From Flavobacterium frigoritolerans (GTDB taxonomy: Bacteria; Bacteroidota; Bacteroidia; Flavobacteriales; Flavobacteriaceae), in assembly GCF_025847275.1 (NCBI RefSeq), contig NZ_JAOZEV010000011.1, positions 62,001-126,000 of the forward strand: DNA of 64,000 nt, written 5' to 3'. A model generated the notes under the pieces. The model ran no database searches. It worked only from the letters and a program-made list of their open reading frames with translations, and had not been told where the DNA came from. The translations under genes and the position numbers were made by a program. Shown here in pieces: positions 53,288 to 62,265 of the stretch (position 1 is its first letter; each line of letters opens with the position of its first letter).

Positions 53288-54055
53288 CTAGCCAATCCAG
53301 TTCTTGAAATCTGAAACTTTCTCACGACTTACAATTACTTCTTCCTCTTTATAAGTTGGTAAGATTATTTTTAAGCGAGAATTACTGTATAATACAATTT
53401 CTTTAATAGCAGGAAGTGGAACGATAAATTTGCGGCTTACACGATAGAAATCTTTTGGATCAAGTTCTTGTTCTAAAATTTCTAAAGTAGAATCGATTAA
53501 ATAATTTCGATTATCTGTAGTATGTAAATAAGTGCCTTTGTTCTCACTATAAAAACATTCTATTTGATCAGTTCCAATAACTTTTAAATGTTGCCCAACT
53601 TTAATTGTGAATCTTTTTTTGTACACTTTCTCAAAAGGATTTGAAAGCATTTTTTTAATTTGCTCAAAATTGATTTCAAGGTTTTGTGTAGCGTTTTCTG
53701 TTTTTGGTAAACGAGATTTAAATTTAGTAACTGCTACATCTAGATCATCCTCGTCTATTGGTTTTAATAAATAATCGATGCTGTTGAGCTTAAATGCTTT
53801 TAATGCATACTCATCATAAGCAGTTGTAAAAATTACAGCGCTTTTAATATCTATTTTTTCAAAAATTTCAAACGATAATCCATCAGATAATTGAATATCA
53901 AGAAATATTAAATCTGGATGTTCATTTTGAGAAAACCAATCAATTGCTTCTGCAACAGAGTGAAGCATTACGACAACAGGAACGTTTATTTTATCGAGTT
54001 TGCGTTGTAATAACCGAGCGGCTGGTTTTTCGTCTTCTATAATTATTGTTCTCAT
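53288..54055 (-). CDS. LytTR-family response regulator
   Basis: 255 residues. The receiver domain (1-120) has the phosphoacceptor Asp in PDLIFLDIQLSDG (about 55) and Lys in YLLKPID. The LytTR DNA-binding domain (about 150-250) has YSENKGTYLHT, KDFYRVSRKFIVPL and VSREKVSDFKNWIG. Last gene of the operon led by the LytS-like kinase at 55169. Confidence 0.94.
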   Translation of the reverse strand: MRTIIIEDEKPAARLLQRKLDKINVPVVVMLHSVAEAIDWFSQNEHPDLIFLDIQLSDGLSFEIFEKIDIKSAVIFTTAYDEYALKAFKLNSIDYLLKPIDEDDLDVAVTKFKSRLPKTENATQNLEINFEQIKKMLSNPFEKVYKKRFTIKVGQHLKVIGTDQIECFYSENKGTYLHTTDNRNYLIDSTLEILEQELDPKDFYRVSRKFIVPLPAIKEIVLYSNSRLKIILPTYKEEEVIVSREKVSDFKNWIG

Positions 54056-54152
54056 TTTTGGTTTGGCAAAAGTTTTGGTTGGTTAAAAGTAGCAGTTAAA
54101 ATTTAATCGGAAATGATTTTTAATATTTTTATTTAGTTGAGAATGTAATAAA

Positions 54153-54512
54153 TTATTCCCATTTTTGATTGGCTTCTTTTTTCATGTATTCTTTTATTTT
54201 TCTTTCTTCCCAATTCAAACTAAAAAAAATATCTTTTCCAAATACTGATAATCCGTGTATTGCTAAACCAATTCCCCAAAACAAAGTTGTTGAGAAGTTT
54301 TCCCATCTCCAGAATTCTTCATTTCCGAAGATTACTTGGTTAGTATCAGGAATAAGAATAAATATGTTTACTATAATATATATCATTAAGTGAGAGTAGA
54401 AACCTTTTATTCTTCGTACTCTTTTATAGGCTAGGTTATACCGTTCGTCATTGGTTGTGTTTTCACTATAACTAGTATAATTTTCAAACATCTGTCTTCT
54501 AAATCGTCCCAT
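54153..54512 (-). CDS. 2TM domain protein
   Basis: 119 residues with one 2TM domain: AYKRVRRIKGFYSHLMIYII, a second helix WGIGLAIHGLSVF, then the amphipathic tail NWEERKIKEYMKKE. The domain is common near LytS/LytT pairs in Bacteroidota; function unknown. It lies between the 211-residue 2TM protein and the response regulator. Confidence 0.9.
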   Translation of the reverse strand: MGRFRRQMFENYTSYSENTTNDERYNLAYKRVRRIKGFYSHLMIYIIVNIFILIPDTNQVIFGNEEFWRWENFSTTLFWGIGLAIHGLSVFGKDIFFSLNWEERKIKEYMKKEANQKWE

Positions 54513-54530
54513 TTTGATTTAATTTAAAAA

Positions 54531-55166
54531 TTATTGCCATTTTTCGTTTCTGGATTTTTCCTTATCCATTAATTCTTTTATCTTTTTTTCCTGCCAGCCT
54601 TTTGCAAAAACAGGAAAAGCATCAAATACTTTCAATCCATGAATAACTACTCCCAATCCCCACCAGATTAAAGACCAGAAAAACCATAAATGTTCTGGAG
54701 AATAAATTATGTTGATGATGAACAAAAAGATATTGACTACTATAAATGAGATGAAATTGCCGTAAAATCCTTTAATATTTTCTACTTTCTTTTTTGCATC
54801 AAAATAACGATCATTATATTTATTATCGTATGTTTCTGTTGTTTCCGTTTTTTTTAAACCTTGTTTTTTCTCTAGAATCTTGTTTAGTTTTTGTTCTTCC
54901 CATTTTCTTCCAAACATTCTATATGACAGGAATAAATCAACAGTCATTGATAAAAAAATAATTGTCCATATTGTCATCACAAAACCATTGAAGTATTTTA
55001 AAGGGAAAAAATCAAATTTTATTCCTACGTATTCTTTTAGTATATAAAATATAACACCAATAGAGTAAATGAATAAATGCTCATAGAATCCTTTTATTTT
55101 AGTTACTTTTTTATGTGCCAGTTCCCGTAACTCACTTTTGTCTAGTTTATTTTGATTGGTTTCCAT
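54531..55166 (-). CDS. Tandem 2TM domain protein
   Basis: 211 residues with two 2TM domains in a row (about 10-90 and 115-205). Both open with a V-K/E-x-I-KGFY motif (KKVTKIKGFYEHLFIY; KKKVENIKGFYGNFISF) and close with an EE/QEKK-type helix. It starts 2 bases after the kinase gene. Probably a membrane partner of the two-component system. Confidence 0.88.
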   Translation of the reverse strand: METNQNKLDKSELRELAHKKVTKIKGFYEHLFIYSIGVIFYILKEYVGIKFDFFPLKYFNGFVMTIWTIIFLSMTVDLFLSYRMFGRKWEEQKLNKILEKKQGLKKTETTETYDNKYNDRYFDAKKKVENIKGFYGNFISFIVVNIFLFIINIIYSPEHLWFFWSLIWWGLGVVIHGLKVFDAFPVFAKGWQEKKIKELMDKEKSRNEKWQ

Positions 55167-55168
55167 AG

Positions 55169-56500
55169 CTATTTCCAGTTTTGTTTACTCTCTTCTTTTC
55201 TTAGAATTTCCTGAATTTTTCTTTCCTCCCAATTTGAGCTATATCCAAATACTTTAAAAGCATGCATTGCTAGTCCGAATCCCCATCCTAGCGCTGAGAA
55301 CCAAAACCATTGGAACCCAGGAGAAAATTTTAAGTTGATAAAAATTAAAAATGGTATTACACAACAATAAGAAATTAAATTTCCATAAAAACCTTTAAGT
55401 TCTTCAACTCTTTTTTTAGCTCTATAATAAGCATCATTTTCATTATAATCATTTGTTTCCATGACAGTAATCTGTTTTGTTAAAATAGGTATTTTGACAG
55501 TAAAGGTTGTTGCATTTTGCTCAATCAACACTTTTCGGTTGGTAATAATACCGTAACGATTTACTATATTTTGCAATCCTACACCTTGACGGTCTTGCAA
55601 AACTTCTTTTTTTTGAAAATCATTTTGAATGACTAAATAATCCTTTTCGATAAATATTCGAATATGTAATGGTTTTTGCTCACTTACTACATTATGTTTT
55701 ACAGTGTTTTCTAGTAAAAGCTGTAATGATAAGGGAACTACTTTTGCATCTGGATTAATGCCTTCAGTTGGTAATTCGTAGAACAAACTATTTTCGAAAC
55801 GCATTTTTAGTAAATTCATATACGTTTTTGCAAAGGTTAATTCATCTTCTACCGATACAAGTTCTTTGTCTTTTTGTTCTAAAACGTAACGATAAATTTT
55901 CGATAGTGAGGTGGTAAAACGTTGTGCATTATCTGGATTTTCCTCTATTAATGAACTTAGTACATTTAAACTATTAAAAAGGAAATGTGGATCAATTTGA
56001 TTCTTTAAGCTTTCGAATTTTGCAGAAGCAGTTCCTGCGATAATTTTTTGTTCTTTAACCCGATTCTCATTATATACTTTATAAAAATGCAATGCATGAA
56101 AAGCTAATAATACAATAAATGTTATAATTGAAGATTCTATATAATTTGTAGGGTTTTCATTTGCTAAAAAAGCAGTAATAGATTTTCCTTCTAAAACAAC
56201 TTTAAGAAAAACACGAAGTATAAATATGGTGATTAAAGAGAAGAAAAATGAACTTGTAAAACCAATGATGATGCGTTTTAATGAATATGGATTGGTTTTA
56301 AAAACTTTGTCTAAAAAAGCAAATAACGAAGCATTAACAGCATATAAAGTAACGCTATACAGCATACAGCATAAAAAATAAATATATAACTCAGGAGAAA
56401 AAACTTCGGTTCCAGATGAAATAAATTCAAGTAAAAGGGACACTAAAAAAATTACTGTCCCGATGAATAAAGCTTTAATTATATGCGGTTTTAAATGCAT
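55169..56500 (-). CDS. LytS-type sensor histidine kinase fused to a C-terminal 2TM domain
   Basis: 443 residues. Four N-terminal membrane helices (about 8-150), then a His_kinase domain with QIDPHFLFNSLNVLSSLIEE (about 168-187) and ATPase motifs LQLLLENTVKHNV and GVGLQNIVNRYG. An extra 80-residue 2TM domain follows (RAKKRVEELKGFYGNLISY to NWEERKIQEILRKEE). The placement of a membrane domain after the ATPase is unusual. The partner regulator is at 53288. Confidence 0.92.
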   Translation of the reverse strand: MHLKPHIIKALFIGTVIFLVSLLLEFISSGTEVFSPELYIYFLCCMLYSVTLYAVNASLFAFLDKVFKTNPYSLKRIIIGFTSSFFFSLITIFILRVFLKVVLEGKSITAFLANENPTNYIESSIITFIVLLAFHALHFYKVYNENRVKEQKIIAGTASAKFESLKNQIDPHFLFNSLNVLSSLIEENPDNAQRFTTSLSKIYRYVLEQKDKELVSVEDELTFAKTYMNLLKMRFENSLFYELPTEGINPDAKVVPLSLQLLLENTVKHNVVSEQKPLHIRIFIEKDYLVIQNDFQKKEVLQDRQGVGLQNIVNRYGIITNRKVLIEQNATTFTVKIPILTKQITVMETNDYNENDAYYRAKKRVEELKGFYGNLISYCCVIPFLIFINLKFSPGFQWFWFSALGWGFGLAMHAFKVFGYSSNWEERKIQEILRKEESKQNWK

Positions 56501-56535
56501 TATGTTTCTTTTTTAAAGAGTGATTTTAATAAAAT

Positions 56536-57156
56536 TTATTTACAAGTTTTTTGAACCTCAAGCGCTCTTTCTAAGCCCCATTTTGGTGAAAACGGAGTTT
56601 CAGGTTTAAAAGTAGTAAAAAGACCTATAGCTTTATCAACTTGTGCGCACAAAGGTTTGGTGTCAACTCCAGTCCATTTTGCACCTCCCAATTGAAAATC
56701 GGCTTTGCCAAAAACAACTCTAGGGTTTTCAGGAGCCAATGCTTCGGCTTTATCATACATTTCCATAGTCTTTGCCGAATATTTCATCCCGTTAGTCATA
56801 GGATCTGCTACAACCCAAGCAGTATAAATTAAAGCTTGCATTACATAAAGCTCAGCATTATTTGAGTCTTTTGCTAGTTCAATATTCAATGCATTTTGTG
56901 CTTTAGTAAGTAACAAATCTATTTGTGTTTTGTCTTGAGTTTTAAATGCTGTTGTTGTATTTACTAAGGCTACATAATAATTTGGTAACCAGCTTGTTTT
57001 TTCGGCACCAGCAATTCTTTCGAATAAATCAGATGCTTCGGTGTTTTTTCCTTCTTTCCAAAGAGAGAATGCTTTACCCATTCCTTGTTCAAATTGTGTT
57101 TGAGCAGATAAAAGACTGCAAATGAATAATGTGATCGCTGTAATTAATTTTGTCAT
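56536..57156 (-). CDS. Exported TPR-like protein of unknown function
   Basis: 206 residues. Signal peptide cut near LLSAQ (about 19). The rest is helical with TPR-like pairs (FEQGMGKAFSLWKEGKNTEAS, NIELAKDSNNAELYVMQALI, YDKAEALAPENPRVVFGKAD). Similar proteins occur near 2TM/LytTR genes in Flavobacteria. It starts the minus-strand group, 36 bases before the kinase gene. Confidence 0.75.
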   Translation of the reverse strand: MTKLITAITLFICSLLSAQTQFEQGMGKAFSLWKEGKNTEASDLFERIAGAEKTSWLPNYYVALVNTTTAFKTQDKTQIDLLLTKAQNALNIELAKDSNNAELYVMQALIYTAWVVADPMTNGMKYSAKTMEMYDKAEALAPENPRVVFGKADFQLGGAKWTGVDTKPLCAQVDKAIGLFTTFKPETPFSPKWGLERALEVQKTCK

Positions 57157-57181
57157 GATTTCTTGTTTTAAGGATTAGTTA

Positions 57182-57887
57182 TTTTCTGATGATTGAAACA
57201 CTTGTTAGTTTATAGTTTAAAAGTATTATAGATTTTATTCTCTTTAAATTTAATAGTACTGAGTTGTTGAATTTTAGGGATGAGTTGTTTCTTTTTTAAG
57301 GTTCAAAGGTTTTTTAAAAGAGGTTCAAAGGGACAAAGGTTTTGAGGTTTTTTATATTTCGTAAAACTTGGTAACTCAGTACCTTCTCTACATAATATTG
57401 GGAAAACCTTTGTCCCTTTGCTACTTAAAACCTCAGCACCTTCTTTTCTGATGGTTGAAACACTTGTTAGTTTATAGTTCAAAAGTATTATAGATTTTAT
57501 TCTCTTTAAATTTAATAGTACTGAGTTGTTTTTTTAAGGCTCAAAGGTTTTTTTAAAAGAGGTTCAAAGGTTCAAAGGTTCTGAGGTTTTTTATATTTCG
57601 TGAAACTTGGTAACTCAGTACCTTCTCTACATAATATTGGGAAAACCTTTGTCCCTTTGTGACTTAGAACCTCAGCACCTTTTCTACACAATATTAGAAA
57701 AACCTTTGAACCTTTGTGGCTTAGAACTTCAGTACCTTCTCTCAGTACAATACTAGGAAAACCTCAGCACCTCTTCTACACAATATTAGAAAAACCTTTG
57801 TCCCTTTGCAACTCAGAACCTCAGTACCTTCTCTACATAATATTGGGAAAACCTTTGTCCCTTTGCTACTTAGAACCTCAGCACCTT
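57182..57887. repeat. Tandem duplication and 57-bp minisatellite in a 734-base spacer
   Basis: 57182-57443 is duplicated at 57444-57690 (offset 262 bases, small differences), each carrying octamer arrays (GGTTCAAA) and their complement. It runs into an array of about 57-base units (57609-57681, 57682-57738, partial 57739-57772, 57773-57830, 57831-57887), each with TACAnAATATT, AAAACCTTTGnnCCTTTG and ACTTAGAACCTCAG. It ends 3 bases before the TonB receptor stop. No ORF of merit. Confidence 0.85.
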
Positions 57888-57890
57888 CCC

Positions 57891-60098
57891 CTAAAGATTC
57901 TTCAACTGATTTTCATTTTTATTTTGGCTAATAGTCCAGAAGAAGCCAATAAAGAAAAAACGATCAGCAGTAGGTGTAATGGCTTGTCGGTTGTACACTC
58001 CGGTTGCATCGGGAGATTTGGCATAATCATAACCAAATACATTTTGAGTGCCTAAAATATTCGAAACAGAGAAGTATAAAATCTTTTGAGTGGTTAATAA
58101 ATAAGCCCAGCTAAGACTTAAACTATTATATGATTTTGTTTTTCCGTTCATGAATTTTGTTTCATTTGGATTGTTGTATGGTCTTCCTGTACTGAAACTA
58201 TTTGTTAGTCCAATTTGAGATTTCCAATCTGTGATGAAATATTTGGTTACAATAGACAAGTTTTGGTCGGCAACAAAATCTGGGGTTACACTTGTTGGGA
58301 AATTTTTATAATCTCTTTTAGTATCGATATAAGAGTAGGAAATCCAATATTCCAGATTTTTATATAATTTGCTATCTCTCCAAAATATATCCAATCCTTT
58401 GGCATAACCAGTACCATTATTGCTAAAAACGGAGTTGTATTGAATGTTTTGTGTGTTGTATTTTACTAGATTACTATAATCTTTGTAATAGGCTTCGGCT
58501 CTAAAAGTGCGTCCTGTTTTATTGTATTGAAAATTTAAGATATAATGTGCTGCTTTTTCGCTTTCAAATTGATGGTATTTTGAATATTTGATATAATCAA
58601 CAACAGGAGTTTGTGTGAAGTCACCATAAGCAAGTGAAAACTGACTGTTTTTTGCTATTTTGTATCCCAATGAAATTCTTGGAGCTAATGCTGTTTCATC
58701 AAGTAAACTATTATTAGAAGCTCTAAGACCAACTTTTGCCGCTAGTTTGCTAGAAAAAGAAACCTCTGTTTCGGCATAAATGGCTGCAATGTTTGAGTCG
58801 TAACCATTAGTAATTGTTGGAGCTAAATTATCCTGAAAATCTTCACTGAATTTAGTAATAAAATAATCGGCACCAAATGATAGTTTCACACTGTTTGAAA
58901 GGCTCTTTTTTAATTTTAATTTAAGATGCGCAGCATTTTCATCATCGTTTAAATGATCAATATCAATATCCTTTTTATTGTTGCTATATCCATAACTCAA
59001 TCCCGAAGTAATTTGCCAGTTGCTACCAAATGTTCCATTATAAACTGTGTTTAAGTAAAAGTTGTTATTTACTAAATTGACTCTTATTTTATCTTCAAAA
59101 TTTATATTTTTCTGGTTAAGGTCGATTTTTTCGGTATCAAAAGCAGCATATAGTTTTAAGATTCCATTGTTAAAATGATAGCGATACACACTTTCTCCAG
59201 ATATAGATTGATAGGGTTGATTCCAATCGACATCTTGCTTTACAACTGCTTGATAAGGTGCCAGATTAATGTAGCTTACATTTACGCTCAAAGAACTTTT
59301 ATCCCATTTTTTTGTGTGTCCAATTCCTAATCCTACAGTCATCATAGCGATGTCTGTTTTATTTTGGTCAGGATCATCCTGAGTATTCAATAATAACACA
59401 CTTGATAAAGCTTCACCATATTCTGCTGAATAACCTCCTGTAGAAAAAGCAATCCCGCTAAATAGAAAAGGAGAGAAACGACCACGGGTAGGTAAGTTCT
59501 GAACCGTTGCACCATAAGGCTGAGAAACTCTAATGCCATCAACAAATGTTTGCGTTTCGTTGGCTTCTCCACCACGAACAAATAAACGTCCATCTTCTCC
59601 CACACTTTGAGTTCCAGGCAAGGTTTGTAAAGCTGCAATAATATTTCCGGCAGATCCAGCAGTAGTAACAATATCCAAAGGCTTTAAGACCGAAACCCTT
59701 GCTTTATCGCCAGATTCCATAGTCCCGGCAGTAATAATAACTGCATCTAATGAATTTATACTTTCCTTTAACTTTATAGTTTGATTTTTAAAATTGGCAG
59801 GGTCTATAGATGTGGTTGACGTTTCGTAAATTAAAAAACTTACTATTAATATTTGATTTCCTGAAGTTTCGGTTGTAAAGGAGAATTCTCCATTTTCTGA
59901 ACTTGTAGCCCCATCGTAAGTGCCATCAATATATATGTTTGCTCCAGCGATTGGCTTTCCTTTTGTATCAACTACTTTTCCTGAAAGTGTGTTTTGAGAA
60001 AAAATAGCCGAACTTATTAATAAAAATAAGATAGTAAAAACGGATTTGGTTTTTAGTCCTATTTCTTTTTTTTCTAATTCTAGAAACTTGGTTTTCAT
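57891..60098 (-). CDS. TonB-dependent receptor with CarboxypepD_reg-like domain
   Basis: 735 residues. After a signal region (hydrophobic about 20-35, ending IFSQ) comes a CarboxypepD_reg-like domain (LSGKVVDTKGKPIAGANIYIDG, about 37-110). Next is a plug domain (DAVIITAGTMESG, LPGTQSVGEDGRLFVRGGEANETQTFVDG) and a 22-strand-type barrel ending FFFIGFFWTISQ. The final residues after the aromatic are a short tail. It imports a ligand across the outer membrane with TonB energy. There is no SusD gene beside it, so it is not a PUL receptor. Confidence 0.93.
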   Translation of the reverse strand: MKTKFLELEKKEIGLKTKSVFTILFLLISSAIFSQNTLSGKVVDTKGKPIAGANIYIDGTYDGATSSENGEFSFTTETSGNQILIVSFLIYETSTTSIDPANFKNQTIKLKESINSLDAVIITAGTMESGDKARVSVLKPLDIVTTAGSAGNIIAALQTLPGTQSVGEDGRLFVRGGEANETQTFVDGIRVSQPYGATVQNLPTRGRFSPFLFSGIAFSTGGYSAEYGEALSSVLLLNTQDDPDQNKTDIAMMTVGLGIGHTKKWDKSSLSVNVSYINLAPYQAVVKQDVDWNQPYQSISGESVYRYHFNNGILKLYAAFDTEKIDLNQKNINFEDKIRVNLVNNNFYLNTVYNGTFGSNWQITSGLSYGYSNNKKDIDIDHLNDDENAAHLKLKLKKSLSNSVKLSFGADYFITKFSEDFQDNLAPTITNGYDSNIAAIYAETEVSFSSKLAAKVGLRASNNSLLDETALAPRISLGYKIAKNSQFSLAYGDFTQTPVVDYIKYSKYHQFESEKAAHYILNFQYNKTGRTFRAEAYYKDYSNLVKYNTQNIQYNSVFSNNGTGYAKGLDIFWRDSKLYKNLEYWISYSYIDTKRDYKNFPTSVTPDFVADQNLSIVTKYFITDWKSQIGLTNSFSTGRPYNNPNETKFMNGKTKSYNSLSLSWAYLLTTQKILYFSVSNILGTQNVFGYDYAKSPDATGVYNRQAITPTADRFFFIGFFWTISQNKNENQLKNL

Positions 60099-60118
60099 GG
60101 TTTTTGATTTTGATGAGA

Positions 60119-60126
60119 CAAATATA
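60119..60126 (-). promoter_or_regulatory. Candidate TonB receptor -7 box
   Basis: TATATTTG fits TAnnTTTG, 20 bases before the ATG at 60098. Confidence 0.45.
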
Positions 60127-60238
60127 TTTTGTTAATTTTAACATTAAAATAGTATGTGACCCAATTGTAGAATTTTGAGGATGAGTTGTAAATTACTTAT
60201 TTGTATCTTAGCTTCTGCATTTCAAAAAACGATTTATT

Positions 60239-60700
60239 ATGTCAGAAAATAAAAGAATTTCGAACCTATATCAGTCAATTTATAATGGAAATCCTTGGCT
60301 AGAAGTCACTTTAGCAAATACTTTAAAAGATGTAAATGCAGAACAGGCTTACAGGAAAATAAATCCTAATTTAAACACGATTTGGGAAATTGTCAATCAT
60401 CTTATTCAATGGAGAAGAAACATTTTAAAACGTGTTCAGGGAGAAGTAATAACAACTCCTGACCATAATTACTTTGTGCCAATTTTAGATCCATCCGAAG
60501 CTGCTTGGGAGCAATCACTTCAAAGTCTGGAAAAATCACAAGAATTATGGAATTCATTTTTAGAGGAGTTCGATGATGCCGATTTAAATAAAATATATGT
60601 CAATAATAATCATACCTATTATGAACATATTCATGGAATCATTCAGCATGACGTTTATCACTTAGGTCAAATCGTTATTCTTAAAAAAATGCTTAATTAA
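60239..60700 (+). CDS. DinB-family protein
   Basis: 153 residues, four-helix DinB/YfiT fold. Metal-site histidines are in WEIVNHLIQWRRN (about 47) and GIIQHDVYHLGQIVIL (about 138-142). Members are metal-dependent thiol S-transferases (bacillithiol and relatives) or unknown. First of four plus-strand genes with short gaps. Confidence 0.9.
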   Translation: MSENKRISNLYQSIYNGNPWLEVTLANTLKDVNAEQAYRKINPNLNTIWEIVNHLIQWRRNILKRVQGEVITTPDHNYFVPILDPSEAAWEQSLQSLEKSQELWNSFLEEFDDADLNKIYVNNNHTYYEHIHGIIQHDVYHLGQIVILKKMLN

Positions 60701-60716
60701 GCTATAAAACAACTAT

Positions 60717-61175
60717 ATGAAAAAATCAATAGTATTGCTCGTATTTTTATTTATGAATGTTATCGTATTTTCGCAGGAAACTGATGTTAAGTTTGATGAA
60801 AATTTAGCAAAATCGCTAAATGCAGACGATTACGGAATGAAGAAATACGTTTTCTGTCTTCTGAAATCGGGAACAAATACAACGGCTACAAAAGAAGAAA
60901 CCAAAAAATTATTTGAAAGACATATGGCTAATATTGGCAAATTAGCCAAAGAAGGCAAATTAGTTGTTGCTGGGCCTTTTATGAAGAACGATAAAAATTA
61001 TAGAGGAATTTATGTTTTTAATGTAGCAACTATTGATGAGGCAAAAGTACTTGTAGCAACAGATCCGGCAATAAGTGCCAATTTGCTTGAAGCCGAATTA
61101 ATACCTTGGTACGCAAGTGCAGCTTTGCAGGAAACATTAAAAATTCATGAAAAAATCGCCAAGAAAAAAATGTAA
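60717..61175 (+). CDS. Exported YciI-like protein
   Basis: 152 residues. A signal peptide (IVLLVFLFMNVIVFSQ) precedes a YCII domain with YVFCLLKSG (about 45), a conserved His in LFERHMANIGKLAKEGKLVVAGPF and IDEAKVLVATDPAI. YciI proteins are normally cytoplasmic ferredoxin-like dimers, so export is unusual. Cotranscribed with DinB (16-base gap). Confidence 0.88.
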   Translation: MKKSIVLLVFLFMNVIVFSQETDVKFDENLAKSLNADDYGMKKYVFCLLKSGTNTTATKEETKKLFERHMANIGKLAKEGKLVVAGPFMKNDKNYRGIYVFNVATIDEAKVLVATDPAISANLLEAELIPWYASAALQETLKIHEKIAKKKM

Positions 61176-61183
61176 TACTATTT

Positions 61184-61759
61184 ATGAAAACTGAAAAAGA
61201 AAAAATGATTGCTGGAGATTACTATTTAGCAGGTGATCCAATTTTAGTAAAAGAACGTAGAAAAGCTAAAAATTTATTGCATCGTTTAAATGTAACCGAA
61301 TACCGCGTAACTAAAAAAGCCAAACTAATCTTAGAAGAATTAATCCCCAATACAGGAAAGAGTTTTTATATAGAACCGCCATTTCATTGTGATTACGGAT
61401 ATAATATAACTTGTGGTGATAATGTTTATTTTAATGTAAACTGCGTTGTTTTAGATTGTGCTCCAGTAAATATTGGGTCGAATGTGTTTTTTGCTCCTAA
61501 TGTTCAAATTTATACGGCTACACATCCGCTTGACGCTGAATTAAGAAAAACACTCGAAAATGCGTTGCCAATTTCTATAGGAGATGATTGTTGGATTGGA
61601 GGAAACTCAGTAATATGTCCAGGAGTAACTATTGGTAAAGGTTGCGTAATAGGAGCAGGGTCGGTTGTAACAAAAGACATTCCTGATAATTCGCTTGCAG
61701 TTGGAAATCCAGCTAAAGTGATTAGAAAATTAAATCAAGAACCAGAAAATAATAACTAA
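61184..61759 (+). CDS. Sugar O-acetyltransferase (maltose/galactoside type)
   Basis: 191 residues. N-terminal Mac domain (KEKMIAGDYYLAGDPILVKE) and a left-handed hexapeptide beta-helix with ATHPLDAELRK (catalytic His), WIGGNSVICPGVTIGKGCVI and the closing AVGNPAKVIRKL. Transfers acetyl from acetyl-CoA to a sugar hydroxyl. Its stop overlaps the VOC gene start. Confidence 0.94.
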   Translation: MKTEKEKMIAGDYYLAGDPILVKERRKAKNLLHRLNVTEYRVTKKAKLILEELIPNTGKSFYIEPPFHCDYGYNITCGDNVYFNVNCVVLDCAPVNIGSNVFFAPNVQIYTATHPLDAELRKTLENALPISIGDDCWIGGNSVICPGVTIGKGCVIGAGSVVTKDIPDNSLAVGNPAKVIRKLNQEPENNN

Positions 61760-62148
61760 TGCTTTCATTAAATAAAGTTCATCATATTGCTATTATTTGC
61801 AGTGATTACGACAAGTCTAAATTATTTTACACAGAGATTTTAGGTTTAACTATAATTAGAGAAATTTACCGCGAAGAGCGTCAGTCATACAAACTTGATT
61901 TGGCTTTAAACGGAGAGTATATTGTCGAGTTGTTTTCGTTTCCAAATCCACCAGCACGAACTTCCAGACCAGAAGCAGCTGGTATGCGTCATTTGGCTTT
62001 TGAGGTGTCAAATTTAGATGAGGTAGTGTCATTTCTGATGTCAAAAAAAATCGATTGTGAAGCAATTCGAGTGGATGAATTTACAGGCAAACAATTTACT
62101 TTTATAGCAGATCCAGATGATTTACCAATAGAATTTTACGAAAGGTAA
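61759..62148 (+). CDS. VOC-family protein, GloA2/SMU1112c-YaeR type
   Basis: 129 residues. Glyoxalase/dioxygenase fold with metal ligands in VHHIAIICSDYDKSK, ELFSFPNPP, MRHLAFEVSNL and the final EFYER Glu. The name follows the close YaeR-type pattern; substrate unknown. The start overlaps the acetyltransferase stop by one base (TAATG), so it is translationally coupled. Confidence 0.9.
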   Translation: MLSLNKVHHIAIICSDYDKSKLFYTEILGLTIIREIYREERQSYKLDLALNGEYIVELFSFPNPPARTSRPEAAGMRHLAFEVSNLDEVVSFLMSKKIDCEAIRVDEFTGKQFTFIADPDDLPIEFYER

Positions 62149-62216
62149 TTTTCTTACTTTACTGTTAAAAAAATGCAATATTGCTATAATTTAAAATGAT
62201 TATGGTTCTATTTCTC

Positions 62217-62224
62217 TAAATTTG
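62217..62224 (+). promoter_or_regulatory. Candidate ClC gene -7 box
   Basis: TAAATTTG fits TAnnTTTG and lies 42 bases before the ATG at 62266. It supports 62266 over the GTG at 62242. Confidence 0.45.
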
Positions 62225-62265
62225 CAAACCACTTATAAAAAGTGAGTTTAAACTTCAACCTTCTG

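Noticed and set aside
57609..57887. Possible CRISPR array (regular units of about 57 bases)
   Set aside because: Units are contiguous and similar along their whole length, with no unique spacers and no cas genes.
57714..58055. Open frame of 113 codons on the plus strand
   Set aside because: It consists of translated minisatellite units plus the antisense end of the TonB receptor gene.
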